Origin: CALBPI01 sp963922335
GTDB taxonomy: Bacteria; Pseudomonadota; Gammaproteobacteria; Steroidobacterales; Woeseiaceae
Reading direction: 5' to 3'
Assembly: GCA_963922335.1 (NCBI GenBank)
Contig: CAWUIB010000008.1
Span: 119,790 to 183,789 of the forward strand
Length of the DNA: 64,000 nt
Below are positions 52,070-60,969 of the stretch, one piece after another. The translations under genes and the position numbers were made by a program. Every line of letters starts with the position of its first letter. Position 1 is the stretch's first letter. The notes below the pieces were generated by a model, which was not told where the DNA came from, ran no database searches, and worked only from the letters and a program-made list of their open reading frames with translations.

Positions 52070-53115
52070 GGCATCGCCGCTCCTATCGGCCAGCGCGGCG
52101 TCGCGCGAATGGTGTAGTCATGGGTGGCAAGGTCGCTGCGCAGCGCGCCCGCTAAAGCAATCATCGCACCGTTATCCGTACAGTATTGCATCGGCGGGTA
52201 AAACACCGTGGCGTCGCGCTCCTCGCATCGCGCGCGCAACACCTCACGCAAACGTCGGTTGGCACCAACCCCGCCAGCGACAACCAACGTCCTGCGCCCC
52301 GTCTGATCCAGAGCACGCAGGCATTTGCCCGCCAGCGTATCGACCATCGCCGCCTGAAACGAGGCCGCGAGATCCGCGCGATCTTGCGCAGCCAGGGTAT
52401 CCCCCGGGCGCGGTGATGCGTCGCGCGGGATGCCTTGCAAATCTCGAACACACATCAGCACCGCGGTCTTCAAGCCCGAGAAACTGAAATCAAAGCCTGG
52501 CCGCGACATCATTGGGCGGGGCAGTGCGAATCGCATAGGGTCGCCGTTCTCCGCCAGTGCTGCGAGGGCGGGTCCACCCGGGTAGGGCAAACCCAACAGC
52601 TTGGCAGTCTTATCGAACGCCTCACCCGCCGCGTCGTCGAGTGTGTTGCCGATCACCTCGTAGTCGCCCAGTGCGCGAACATCGACAAGCATCGAGTGCC
52701 CGCCTGATACGAGTAGCGCCACAAACGGAAAATCCGGTGCCTCAGTATCGAGCATCGGCGCCAGCAAGTGCGCCTCCATGTGATGCACCGGCACCAACGG
52801 CTTCCCTATCGCACGCGCATACCCTGCTGCGAAACTGGCCCCGACGAGGAGCGCGCCGATCAGGCCGGGGCCCGCGGTGTAGGCGACTGCATCCAACGAC
52901 TCGGGCGACATGCCCGCCTCTTCCAACGTCGCCGCGACCATGGGCGCGAGTTTCGACAGGTGATCACGCGATGCGAGCTCTGGCACCACGCCACCGTACT
53001 CCGCATGCCGATCGATCTGACTGTAAAGCTGATGCGCCCGCAGGCCCGCGGTCGTGTCGTAGATCGCTACACCGGTTTCGTCGCAGCTGGTTTCTATGCC
53101 AAGGACACAGGTCAT
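52066..53115 (-). CDS. tsaD: tRNA threonylcarbamoyladenosine transferase TsaD
   Basis: 349 residues. VLGIETSCDETGVAIYD at the N-terminus, the metal-binding HHMEAHLLAP motif, ALLVSGGHSMLV, DAAGEAFDKTAKLLGLPYPGGP, VVAGGVGANRRLRE and the late CTDNGAMIA Asp. It transfers the threonylcarbamoyl group to A37 of ANN-decoding tRNAs together with TsaB/E/C elsewhere. Divergent from rpsU. Confidence 0.96.
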   Translation of the reverse strand: MTCVLGIETSCDETGVAIYDTTAGLRAHQLYSQIDRHAEYGGVVPELASRDHLSKLAPMVAATLEEAGMSPESLDAVAYTAGPGLIGALLVGASFAAGYARAIGKPLVPVHHMEAHLLAPMLDTEAPDFPFVALLVSGGHSMLVDVRALGDYEVIGNTLDDAAGEAFDKTAKLLGLPYPGGPALAALAENGDPMRFALPRPMMSRPGFDFSFSGLKTAVLMCVRDLQGIPRDASPRPGDTLAAQDRADLAASFQAAMVDTLAGKCLRALDQTGRRTLVVAGGVGANRRLREVLRARCEERDATVFYPPMQYCTDNGAMIALAGALRSDLATHDYTIRATPRWPIGAAMP

Positions 53116-53130
53116 TCGTCTTTATAGCCT

Positions 53131-53158
53131 TTGCAGTTCAGGGAAAAACCTATATTAT
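53131..53158 (+). promoter_or_regulatory. candidate sigma70 promoter of rpsU
   Basis: TTGCAG (53131-53136), 16-bp spacer, TATTAT (53153-53158), about 95 bp upstream of the rpsU start. It is the best -35/-10 match in the tsaD-rpsU intergenic region. Confidence 0.5.
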
Positions 53159-53254
53159 TGGGAGGCTTTGCCCGGCCAGATGGGTTTCGGATTTTCCCGA
53201 CCCCTTCGGCGATACGCGGTTTTTACCAATTGAGTCAAAAGGATAGGCGATTAC

Positions 53255-53470
53255 ATGCCCAGCGTGAAAGTCAGAGATAACGAATACTTCGATGCCGCCC
53301 TGCGCCGCTTCAAGCGCGCGTGCGAAAAAGCGGGTGTGCTCACAGAGCTACGCCGCCGCGAGTATTACGAGAAACCGACTCAGGAACGCAAGCGCAAGAA
53401 AGCTGCCGCTGTCAAGCGTCACCTGAAAAAGCTGTCTCGCGAGAACAACCGTCGGGTACGTTTGTACTGA
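53255..53470 (+). CDS. rpsU: 30S ribosomal protein S21
   Basis: 71 residues, strongly basic: MPSVKVRDNEYFDAALRRFKRACEKAG, RRREYYEKPTQERKRKKAAAVKRHLKKL and C-terminal NNRRVRLY are standard S21. First gene of the macromolecular-synthesis cluster; it is followed by an attenuator-like terminator before yqeY. Confidence 0.97.
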   Translation: MPSVKVRDNEYFDAALRRFKRACEKAGVLTELRRREYYEKPTQERKRKKAAAVKRHLKKLSRENNRRVRLY

Positions 53471-53492
53471 GCGGATCGCTTGCGATGATAGA

Positions 53493-53536
53493 GCCAGTGG
53501 CTCGCACTAGAACGGTCGCCACTGGCGGCCGTTTTT
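53493..53536 (+). terminator. attenuator between rpsU and yqeY-dnaG
   Basis: Terminator stem ACGGTCGCC (53512-53520)/GGCGGCCGT (53524-53532), loop ACT, then T5. The upstream GCCAGTGG (53493-53500) is perfectly complementary to CCACTGGC (53519-53526), which overlaps the terminator stem, so the two hairpins exclude each other. In E. coli a terminator also lies between rpsU and dnaG and sets their ratio. Confidence 0.7.
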
Positions 53537-53557
53537 GTTTCCCCCTACGAGAACATC

Positions 53558-53998
53558 ATGCTTAAAGACACGATTACCAACGATATGAAGTCAGCGATGC
53601 GCGCTGGCGACAAAGACACCCTGGGTGTGATCCGCATGGCGATGGCAGCGATCAAGCAGATCGAGGTGGATAGCCGCAAGACGCTGGACGATGCCGGCAC
53701 GTTGGCCGTGATCGAAAAGATGGTCAAGCAGCGCCGTGAGTCGATCACCCAGTATGAAAAGGGCGGACGCCCGGAGCTTGCCGCCGTTGAGCAAGCCGAG
53801 ATCGATGTTCTGAAGCGTTACTTGCCAGAGCCGCTATCCGAAGCGGAGCTCGCCACCCTGATCGACGAGGCGATCGCAACGACGGGCGCCGAGAGCATGC
53901 GCGACATGGGCAAGGTGATCGGACACATCAAGGCCGCCGCTGCGGGCCGCGCCGACATGGCTGCGGTGAGCGCTACGGTGAAAGCCCGCCTGGGCTGA
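53558..53998 (+). CDS. GatB/YqeY-domain protein
   Basis: 146 residues. YqeY pattern: LKDTITNDMKSAMRAGDKDTLGVIRMAMAAIKQIEVD, IEKMVKQRRESITQYEKGGRPELAAVEQAEIDVLKRYLPEPL, and a C-terminal helical domain (GKVIGHIKAAAAGRADM). It resembles the tRNA-binding tail of GatB; the role in this operon is not established. Ends 1 bp before dnaG. Confidence 0.93.
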   Translation: MLKDTITNDMKSAMRAGDKDTLGVIRMAMAAIKQIEVDSRKTLDDAGTLAVIEKMVKQRRESITQYEKGGRPELAAVEQAEIDVLKRYLPEPLSEAELATLIDEAIATTGAESMRDMGKVIGHIKAAAAGRADMAAVSATVKARLG

Positions 53999-53999
53999 T

Positions 54000-55739
54000 A
54001 TGGCGGGGCGTATCCCGCAATCGTTTATCGACGATCTCGTCGCGCGCGCCGATATTGTTGAGGTTCTCGGTTCGCGTATCGAGTTGCGCAAGGCGGGGCG
54101 CGAATACAAGGCGCTATGCCCCTTCCACGGCGAGAAAACCCCATCGTTTACGGTGAGCCCGAATAAGGGGTTCTACCACTGCTTTGGGTGCGGTGCGCAC
54201 GGCACCGCACTAGGCTTCCTGATGGACCACGACCACCTGAGCTTTGTGGAGGCGGTCGAGGAACTCGCTGGCATGATGGCGATCGAGGTGCCACGTGAGG
54301 CCGGCGACCCCCAACGCGACAGTCGCCTGGATCAACTGCATGCCTTGCTCGATCGCGCCGCAACGATCTATGCATCGGCGCTGAAAACGCATCAGCCCGC
54401 CATCGAATACCTCAAGGGCCGCGGTATCGACGGAAAGACCGCCGCCGACTTCAAGATCGGCTACGCGCCTGACGCATGGGACACCTTGCTGAAGCAGATC
54501 GGCAGCGGGCCGTCGGATGTTGAGTTGCTGATGGCTGCTGGTCTGATCATCGCGCGTGATTCCGGCGGCCACTACGACCGATTCCGTGACCGCCTGATGT
54601 TTCCTATCCGGGATACCCGAGGCCGGATCATCGGCTTCGGGGGGCGCGTTCTCGGCAGCGGCGAACCCAAGTACCTGAACTCTCCGGAAACCGCTCTGTT
54701 CCACAAAGGCCGTGAACTTTACGGCCTCTACGAGGCGCGCAAGAAGTTGCGGGATATCCCGCGACTGGTCGTAGTAGAGGGTTACATGGACGTCGTCGGA
54801 CTGGCGCGGCACGGTGTGCACTTCGCAGTCGCCACTCTGGGCACCGCGACGACCGCTGAGCACATCGATCGCTTGTTTCGTTTGACCGATCAGGTGGTGT
54901 TTTCATTTGATGGTGACCGTGCAGGTCGCAAAGCGGCATGGCGCGCCATGGAGAACGCGCTGCCGCGGCTATCGGATGGACGAGAGCTCAGATTCGCCTT
55001 CATGCCCGATGGTCATGATCCGGACTCTCTGGTCGCTGAGCGCGGCGTTGCCGCATTCGAGCAAGCGTTGGACGGCGCCCTACCCCTCTCCGATTTCCTT
55101 CTGCACGAGTTGTCATCACAGGTTGATGCCGAGAGTGCCGAAGGGCGCGCCAAGATTGTGGAGTCGGCCAAACCCTTGATCGGCAAAATGCAGGCCGGGG
55201 TGTATCGCGAGCTGATCATAGCGGCGCTGGCCGATGCCATCGGTTTGCCAGTGGCTCGACTCGCCAACATGCTCGGGGACGCTGCACCAGCGGCCACACA
55301 GCGCGACACACAACGAACTCGGCGCATGAGCGGCACTCGCCAGAACGTCATGCGACGCGCCATAACTTTGATTTTGAATCAGCCAGATGCCGTCGGTGAG
55401 TTCGATCTCGGACAACTTGAAAATCTCGACCGCCCCGGCACACCCCTGCTGAAATCGCTGATTGAGACAATCCAGTCCACACCCGACATCCTCCCATCGG
55501 TTTTGCTCGAACGCTTCAGGCCTCACCCTCACTACCGGCACCTGCAATCGCTCGCCGCCACGATGCCCGAGACCGATCAGGCGATTGATCTGAGCGCGGA
55601 ACTGTCAGGCTGTCTCAATCAGCTGAAGGAACTGGCCCGCAGCGACAGAGTCGAAACGTTGAGAACAAAAGCTTCCGAGCAATCGTTAAGTGCCTCAGAA
55701 CGTGAGGAATTGACCCGCCTGCTCGGGCAGCGCAAGTAG
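54000..55739 (+). CDS. dnaG: DNA primase
   Basis: 579 residues. Zinc-binding domain CPFHGEKTPSF ... YHCFGCGAHG (~40-65); TOPRIM catalytic core with VVVEGYMDVVGLARHG and VVFSFDGDRAGRKAAWRA; MIGFGGRVLGSGEPKYLNSPET-type block; and a C-terminal DnaB-interacting helical region. It makes the RNA primers for replication. It starts 1 bp after the yqeY stop. Confidence 0.97.
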   Translation: MAGRIPQSFIDDLVARADIVEVLGSRIELRKAGREYKALCPFHGEKTPSFTVSPNKGFYHCFGCGAHGTALGFLMDHDHLSFVEAVEELAGMMAIEVPREAGDPQRDSRLDQLHALLDRAATIYASALKTHQPAIEYLKGRGIDGKTAADFKIGYAPDAWDTLLKQIGSGPSDVELLMAAGLIIARDSGGHYDRFRDRLMFPIRDTRGRIIGFGGRVLGSGEPKYLNSPETALFHKGRELYGLYEARKKLRDIPRLVVVEGYMDVVGLARHGVHFAVATLGTATTAEHIDRLFRLTDQVVFSFDGDRAGRKAAWRAMENALPRLSDGRELRFAFMPDGHDPDSLVAERGVAAFEQALDGALPLSDFLLHELSSQVDAESAEGRAKIVESAKPLIGKMQAGVYRELIIAALADAIGLPVARLANMLGDAAPAATQRDTQRTRRMSGTRQNVMRRAITLILNQPDAVGEFDLGQLENLDRPGTPLLKSLIETIQSTPDILPSVLLERFRPHPHYRHLQSLAATMPETDQAIDLSAELSGCLNQLKELARSDRVETLRTKASEQSLSASEREELTRLLGQRK

Positions 55740-55918
55740 ACATAAGGGCTTGAAAAGCCGCTATTCGGCCCGACTTTATGGTAGTATTCCCGGCTGACTG
55801 GCGGCAGGGCCCGAGCGATGAGACCTGATTGGTAGCACGCCCGGCCGGTCAAAACTCCCGGTATTTTGATTGCGTAAGGGCTTTGTTTGCCAGAGCCCGG
55901 TATGAACAGGTGGCCACC

Positions 55919-57733
55919 TTGAGCGAAAAACGCGCACTTCCCAACGACCAACAATCACAACTCAAGTTATTGATTGCACGCGGAAAAGAGCAGGGATACC
56001 TGACCTATTCCGAAGTCAACGATCACCTTCCGAGCGGCATTGTCGACCCGGAACAGATCGAAGACATCGTAAACATGATCAATGACATGGGCATTACGGT
56101 GCATGAAAAAGCGCCGGACGCCGAGTCTTTGTTGCTGTCTGACAATGCGGTTTCGAATGACGATGAAGCATCCGAAGAGGCAGAAGAAGCGCTAGCGTCT
56201 GTCGACGCCGAGTTCGGTCGCACCACCGACCCGGTGCGTATGTACATGCGTGAAATGGGATCGGTTGAGCTGCTGACACGCGAAGGCGAAATTGAAATCG
56301 CCAAACGTATCGAAGAGGGTTTGAACGATGTGAAGGTCGCGCTTGGCGGCTTCCCACCATCCGTCGAACAGGTCTTGAACACCTATACCGCGGTTAAAGC
56401 GGGTGACACCCGCATGCAGGACTTTGTGGTCGGATTCATCGATCCGAATGAGCCCGACGAGATCCCGGCTCCGGGCGCGCGCGCGTCGGACGATGACGAT
56501 GATGAGCCGGCAGACACGGGCCCTGATCCGGAAGAAGTCGATCGACGTTTGAAAGCGGTTGGCCGTCTGCACAAACGCGTACTCACGAATATCGAGAAGC
56601 ACGGTGCTCCGGCTCAGGCCACTCGCAAGGTGCGCCGCCAGCTCGTTGACGAGCTGATGGAACTGAAGATGTCGCCGAAGCTGTTCGATGCGATGGTCTC
56701 CGAGCTGCGTATGTCGATTCACGCGATTCGCACATCTGAGCGAAGCATCATGAACCTGTGCGTGCGTCAGGCGGGCATGCCGCGCAAGGATTTCTTGTCG
56801 AGCTTTCCGAAGAACGAGACCAACCTCGAGTGGATCGAAAAGCACATCCGCGCCAAGCGTAAGCACTCCTCGATCCTTTCGCGTTTGAAAAATGACATCC
56901 TGCGATCACAGCGCAAGCTGGTCGCTATGGAAGAACGCACTTCTCTGACCATCGCGCAGATCAAAGAGATCAACCGTGCGATGTCGATCGGCGAGGCGAA
57001 AGCCCGTCGTGCCAAGAAAGAGATGGTCGAGGCGAACCTGCGTCTTGTGATCTCGATTGCGAAGAAATACACGAATCGCGGCCTTCAGTTCCTCGATTTG
57101 ATCCAGGAAGGCAACATCGGCCTGATGAAGGCGGTCGACAAGTTCGAATATCGTCGAGGCTACAAATTCTCGACCTATGCGACCTGGTGGATTCGCCAGG
57201 CAATCACCCGCTCCATCGCCGATCAGGCGCGCACGATCCGTATTCCGGTGCACATGATCGAAACGATCAACAAGCTGAACCGGATTTCGCGTCAGATGTT
57301 GCAGGAGATGGGTCGCGAGCCGTTGCCGGAAGAGCTGGCTGAGCGCATGGAGATGCCGGAAGACAAAGTCCGCAAGGTATTGAAGATCGCTAAAGAGCCG
57401 ATCTCGATGGAAACACCGATTGGCGATGATGAAGATTCACATCTGGGTGATTTCATCGAGGACACCACGGTGCACTCCCCGATCGACTCTGCGACCAGCG
57501 AAGGTCTGAAAGAAACCACACACGGCGTACTCGCCGGCTTGACGCCGCGTGAAGCCAAAGTCCTGCGGATGCGTTTCGGTATCGATATGAACACCGATCA
57601 CACGCTCGAGGAGGTCGGCAAACAGTTCGACGTCACGCGTGAGCGCATTCGTCAGATCGAAGCCAAGGCACTGCGCAAGTTGCGCCACCCGAGCCGCTCC
57701 GATCAGCTGCGGAGCTTCCTTCTGGAAGACTGA
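55919..57733 (+). CDS. rpoD: primary sigma factor RpoD (sigma70)
   Basis: About 604 residues. Region 1.1 (QQSQLKLLIARGKEQGYLTYSEVNDHLP), region 1.2 (DPVRMYMREMGSVELLTREGEIEIAKRIEEG), the non-conserved insert with an acidic stretch (DDDDDEPAD), and regions 2-4 (KKYTNRGLQFLDLIQEGNIGLMKAVDKFEYRRGYKFSTYATWWIRQAI is in order, then RIPVHMIETINKLNR, TLEEVGKQFDVTRERIRQIEAKALRKLRHP). No ATG fits; TTG 55919 with AGGTGG five bases upstream is preferred, GTG 55910 is possible, and the frame reaches to 55829. Confidence 0.95.
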   Translation: MSEKRALPNDQQSQLKLLIARGKEQGYLTYSEVNDHLPSGIVDPEQIEDIVNMINDMGITVHEKAPDAESLLLSDNAVSNDDEASEEAEEALASVDAEFGRTTDPVRMYMREMGSVELLTREGEIEIAKRIEEGLNDVKVALGGFPPSVEQVLNTYTAVKAGDTRMQDFVVGFIDPNEPDEIPAPGARASDDDDDEPADTGPDPEEVDRRLKAVGRLHKRVLTNIEKHGAPAQATRKVRRQLVDELMELKMSPKLFDAMVSELRMSIHAIRTSERSIMNLCVRQAGMPRKDFLSSFPKNETNLEWIEKHIRAKRKHSSILSRLKNDILRSQRKLVAMEERTSLTIAQIKEINRAMSIGEAKARRAKKEMVEANLRLVISIAKKYTNRGLQFLDLIQEGNIGLMKAVDKFEYRRGYKFSTYATWWIRQAITRSIADQARTIRIPVHMIETINKLNRISRQMLQEMGREPLPEELAERMEMPEDKVRKVLKIAKEPISMETPIGDDEDSHLGDFIEDTTVHSPIDSATSEGLKETTHGVLAGLTPREAKVLRMRFGIDMNTDHTLEEVGKQFDVTRERIRQIEAKALRKLRHPSRSDQLRSFLLED

Positions 57734-58105
57734 TTAGTTCGAGACTTCGGGCTGGTCGCCGGTCTCGGCGACTAGCTCATCGAATGTCTTGATCAGGAAC
57801 AACAGTTGTTCCGACTCATACGGCGTGTTCTTCAACGCCTCTTCCGCATAAGCAAAGATATTGCTTTGAGCCGGCATGTCACGCATGTCGGTGAGCACTT
57901 CGCGCATGCGCGGCAGAAACACCCACTGCATCCACTCTGAGAAGTTGAGCGTGTCGTAACAGAAAGGTTCGATGCTGGAGAGCGCCTGATGGGTCGGAGC
58001 CTCGCTCGTCCACAAGTCGAGGCGACGCAACTCATGTTCGATATTGTCGGTCACCGCGATCAGGGCGTCCTGGCGTTGTTCGCCAACAGTGCTGATGGTA
58101 TTCAC
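57734..58105 (-). CDS. YqcC-family (DUF446) protein
   Basis: About 123 residues. The pattern TDNIEHELRRLDLW, ALSSIEPFCYDTLNFSEWMQWVFLPRM and IFAYAEEALKN matches YqcC proteins, small cytosolic proteins often found beside tRNA-pseudouridine synthase TruC. Start: GTG 58105 is chosen; ATG 58126 and 58150 are in frame. It abuts the rpoD stop on the opposite strand without any gap. Confidence 0.8.
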   Translation of the reverse strand: MNTISTVGEQRQDALIAVTDNIEHELRRLDLWTSEAPTHQALSSIEPFCYDTLNFSEWMQWVFLPRMREVLTDMRDMPAQSNIFAYAEEALKNTPYESEQLLFLIKTFDELVAETGDQPEVSN

Positions 58106-58159
58106 GCCCCCAGTATACCCAGTCATTCCCGGGTGGCGGAATCCGCGCAAAGGGTTCAG

Positions 58160-58489
58160 CTAGTGAACCGACGCCGCAAAATCGTAGTTCTGATCAGCCG
58201 GCGCTTCACAATTTGTCGGTGTCTTTGGTGCAAGCAACGCGCTGACCTGATCAACGGCAAACACCATGCCGCTTGCCGAGACAAACATCACGCCGAGCAT
58301 CAACATGACCGGAGTACCCCGGAGCACCAATTGCCGACCGACCATCGTCGGTTGCGCCATGACGATGCCGGTTCCCAGAATCAGAATGACCGCGGCGAGG
58401 AAGTAGGCACCGCCAATCCAGGCGGTGACGGCTACAGCGCCGGTTGCAGTGTAGATGAACAGCGAAACTCGAGTGATCTGTGCGTTCAT
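58160..58489 (-). CDS. small membrane protein, unknown function
   Basis: 109 residues, three likely membrane helices (IYTATGAVAVTAWIGGAYFLA, AVILILGTGIVMA, LRGTPVMLMLGVMFVSASGMVFA), short charged ends. No family recognised. It is the last gene of a minus-strand group with an XRE regulator and another membrane protein, but separated by a 116-bp gap that could hold its own promoter. Confidence 0.55.
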   Translation of the reverse strand: MNAQITRVSLFIYTATGAVAVTAWIGGAYFLAAVILILGTGIVMAQPTMVGRQLVLRGTPVMLMLGVMFVSASGMVFAVDQVSALLAPKTPTNCEAPADQNYDFAASVH

Positions 58490-58605
58490 GTGGTGCTCCA
58501 GAGTCGCCTCCCTGGCGACGGTTCAACAGGCTCAATTTTCTGTTGTTTGAAATTTAGATGCCGCATCTGACAAAAGCGTTGCATCACGATTGCAGTTTTT
58601 TGGTT

Positions 58606-58869
58606 TCAGGTATTACGATCCGCGACCAGTTGGGCTGTGGTGAGCGGCGCAAATGGCTCCATTGAGAACAACGCGTCGAGCGATACGCCCAGAGCGGCGC
58701 TGATTCGCAACGCCAGATCCATACTGAGGTTGTACTCGCCCCGCTCGATGTAACCGATGGTCTGTGGATGGGCATCGACCTGCTCCGCGAGCGCCTTGCG
58801 GGACATGCCACGCTCGGTCCTGAGCAACCGGACCCGGTTGTGGTAGCTGACCTGCTTCTTCGGTGCCAT
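58606..58869 (-). CDS. XRE-family HTH regulator
   Basis: 87 residues, essentially one HTH_3 domain: YHNRVRLLRTERGMSRKALAEQVDAHPQTIGYIERGEYNLSMDLALRISAALGV in family order, then a short tail. It resembles small regulators paired with integral membrane proteins. ATG 58869 is one base after the stop of the membrane-protein gene, so they are co-transcribed. A candidate operator sits at 59376-59392. Confidence 0.87.
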   Translation of the reverse strand: MAPKKQVSYHNRVRLLRTERGMSRKALAEQVDAHPQTIGYIERGEYNLSMDLALRISAALGVSLDALFSMEPFAPLTTAQLVADRNT

Positions 58870-58870
58870 G

Positions 58871-59350
58871 TCACTCGTCCTCCGCGGTATCAGCGGGTTG
58901 TGTCCAGGCGACGATGACCCTTGGCAGTGCCATTCCCCAGGAGAATCCCAGCATGATGTAGACGATCAGGATCATCAGCGCGTGCTCGCTATCGATCACG
59001 AGCCCCATCAACGGTGCCGTGAGGATGATCCAGATCAAGCTGAAGTAGTACGCGCGGCGGAAAGCGCTATCGCGGAGTGCGATTTGATATTCATCGAGAC
59101 GCTCGTCTTTCAGCTCGAAGATGCCGCGAGTCGACATGTTCAGCATGCCCATCAGGTATATCGCGGCGATCCCGGCCGGAATCAGAGGCCAGACAATGTC
59201 GAGAGTCAGGAGTCCGAGCGAACCTGCGGTCGCGACGTGTATCAACATCACACCAATGGCTACACTACGTCGCCGAAGCGGTGTCTGAAACCAGTCCACC
59301 ATGGGGCCCCGGAATAATCGATCGAGGTAACCGTCCAATTTGTTTCGCAT
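58871..59350 (-). CDS. membrane protein paired with an HTH regulator
   Basis: 159 residues, four predicted membrane helices (~28-45, 52-70, 95-113, 122-142: IGVMLIHVATAGSLGLLTL, IVWPLIPAGIAAIYLMGML, AYYFSLIWIILTAPLMGLVI, ALMILIVYIMLGFSWGMAL). It contains DERLDEYQIALRDSAFRRAYY between helices 2 and 3, a pattern common in membrane proteins encoded next to small Xre regulators. Function unknown. First gene of the operon, divergent from gph. Confidence 0.65.
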   Translation of the reverse strand: MRNKLDGYLDRLFRGPMVDWFQTPLRRRSVAIGVMLIHVATAGSLGLLTLDIVWPLIPAGIAAIYLMGMLNMSTRGIFELKDERLDEYQIALRDSAFRRAYYFSLIWIILTAPLMGLVIDSEHALMILIVYIMLGFSWGMALPRVIVAWTQPADTAEDE

Positions 59351-59375
59351 TGCTGACTCCAGTTCTTAGCTACGA

Positions 59376-59392
59376 AGTATAGTAAATATACT
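59376..59392. promoter_or_regulatory. candidate operator of the HTH/membrane-protein operon
   Basis: AGTATA-GTAAA-TATACT, a perfect inverted repeat 26 bp upstream of the membrane-protein start, in an AT-rich divergent promoter region shared with gph. A second GTATAC-containing palindrome (ATACGTAT) is at about 59418-59425. Autoregulation by the 58606 regulator is inferred. Confidence 0.5.
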
Positions 59393-59442
59393 ACTTTTTA
59401 TATTTCTTGAATGTCAATACGTATACTTAAGGACGAAAAACT

Positions 59443-60117
59443 GTGCACAATCTCACACGGCCCAGCGCGATTCTGTTCGATTTGGACGGCACTCTGGTCG
59501 ATAGCGCGCCGGATTTAACGGCGGCACTGGTCGACGCGCTGGCACCCCTAGGTGTCACTTGCAGCGAAGCGGACGTTAGAAGTTGGGTCGGGCGTGGTGC
59601 CAAGGTCATGGTGGAAAGAGCCCTCGCCAGCAAACGCCCGGATCTTCTTCCCACCAGCGTCGATCGGACACTCCTGGGGTTTCTCGAGGCCTACAGCGAC
59701 CATAATGGGGAAGCAGCCCGCTGCTATGCCGGGGTGAAGGAAACCCTCGTCGCGTTGAAAGCATCAGAGGTCACACTGGCGGTGGTGACCAACAAGCCGA
59801 TCCGGTTCGTTCCCGAGCTGCTGGAGCGACTCGGCATACGCGGTGTTTTTGACGTTTTGGTTGGCGGTGACTCAACGTCAGCTCGCAAGCCGGACCCGGA
59901 ACCGCTGCTGGAAGCCTGCGCGACGCTCGGCGTCAATGCACAAGATTGCTGGATGGTCGGAGACTCAGCGAATGATGCTGATGCCGCTCATGCCGTCGAC
60001 ATGCCATTTATCTGGATGACTTACGGGTATCACGGAGGTGCCACCGCCGGCGAGCTTCGACCTGCCCTGGCACTAGACCGTTTCGATGCGCTCACGACGC
60101 TGGTGGAGAACTGCTAG
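59443..60117 (+). CDS. gph: phosphoglycolate phosphatase (HAD superfamily)
   Basis: 224 residues from GTG 59443. HAD motifs: I AILFDLDGTLVDSAPDL, II VVTNKP, III-region with Lys ARKPDPEP, IV MVGDSANDADAAHA. The Gph-type cap is seen at ~20-85. It removes phosphate from 2-phosphoglycolate, a by-product of DNA repair; related sugar phosphatases share the pattern. It ends 16 bp before a tRNA gene. Confidence 0.88.
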   Translation: MHNLTRPSAILFDLDGTLVDSAPDLTAALVDALAPLGVTCSEADVRSWVGRGAKVMVERALASKRPDLLPTSVDRTLLGFLEAYSDHNGEAARCYAGVKETLVALKASEVTLAVVTNKPIRFVPELLERLGIRGVFDVLVGGDSTSARKPDPEPLLEACATLGVNAQDCWMVGDSANDADAAHAVDMPFIWMTYGYHGGATAGELRPALALDRFDALTTLVENC

Positions 60118-60133
60118 AATCCGCCGCTCTGGC

Positions 60134-60210
<77 letters not shown>

Positions 60211-60360
60211 CTACCCTCCCCGCTGAACAAGAACGCGCCGCTGCGATAACAAATCGTTGCCGCTGTGTTTCGTGACATAACGCTGAATTCTTTCTTGTTG
60301 CGCGTCAACCGATCTCCGTCTTGTTCGTTATTTAGAGCAAAGCTCTTGCGGAGAAGGACA

Positions 60361-60969
60361 ATGACGAGGACAAACGCTTTGAAATCGGTGGCAGCAGTCG
60401 CTGTGCTGTTGCTTGGATTAAGCACCACGCCTGACGCGGCGGCAGACGAATGGCGAAGCATCGAACACCCGACGCTCGATATGCTCTTCAAAAGCGTCGA
60501 CGCCGATCTCACTCGCTTTGACAGCGTCTATGTTGAGCCGGTCTCTGTTTGGTACCCAACGGAAACCGAGAGCGCATTGAAACGCGCCAACACCCTTCGT
60601 GAGCGGGCAGCGAATGAACTTGGGCAAGCACTGGTTGCGGATGGTGTGCAGCTCGCCGATACGCCTTCGACAACGAACGCGATGATCATTCGGCTGCAAC
60701 TCCTCGATTTCTCGGACATGCGGGACTCTGCGCAGGCACGTGCCTGGCAGCGTCGCTTCAAATTCGACGTCGCGCCTGGTCGAGTGACCATGGTGGCCGA
60801 GCTAATCGATGCAAAGACCGGCTACGCCATTGTTCGCATGGCGGATATGCAGGATGGCGCAGATTCCGGATTTGCAGTGAACCTGCAATCCGCAATAACC
60901 AACTGGAGCACGATCGTGGCGACCGCGGTGGCAACACCTAGCAGCGAGGTGCGAATGGCAAGTCGCTAG
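60361..60969 (+). CDS. exported DUF3313-like protein
   Basis: 202 residues from ATG 60361, preceded by GGAGAAGG. Signal peptide (ALKSVAAVAVLLLGLSTTPDAAADE). The sequence RFDSVYVEPVSVWYP, LREKAANELGQAL-like LRERAANELGQALV and VTMVAELIDAKTGYAIVRMAD is typical of the DUF3313-type envelope proteins. Function unknown. Convergent with the next gene (4-bp overlap). Confidence 0.65.
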   Translation: MTRTNALKSVAAVAVLLLGLSTTPDAAADEWRSIEHPTLDMLFKSVDADLTRFDSVYVEPVSVWYPTETESALKRANTLRERAANELGQALVADGVQLADTPSTTNAMIIRLQLLDFSDMRDSAQARAWQRRFKFDVAPGRVTMVAELIDAKTGYAIVRMADMQDGADSGFAVNLQSAITNWSTIVATAVATPSSEVRMASR

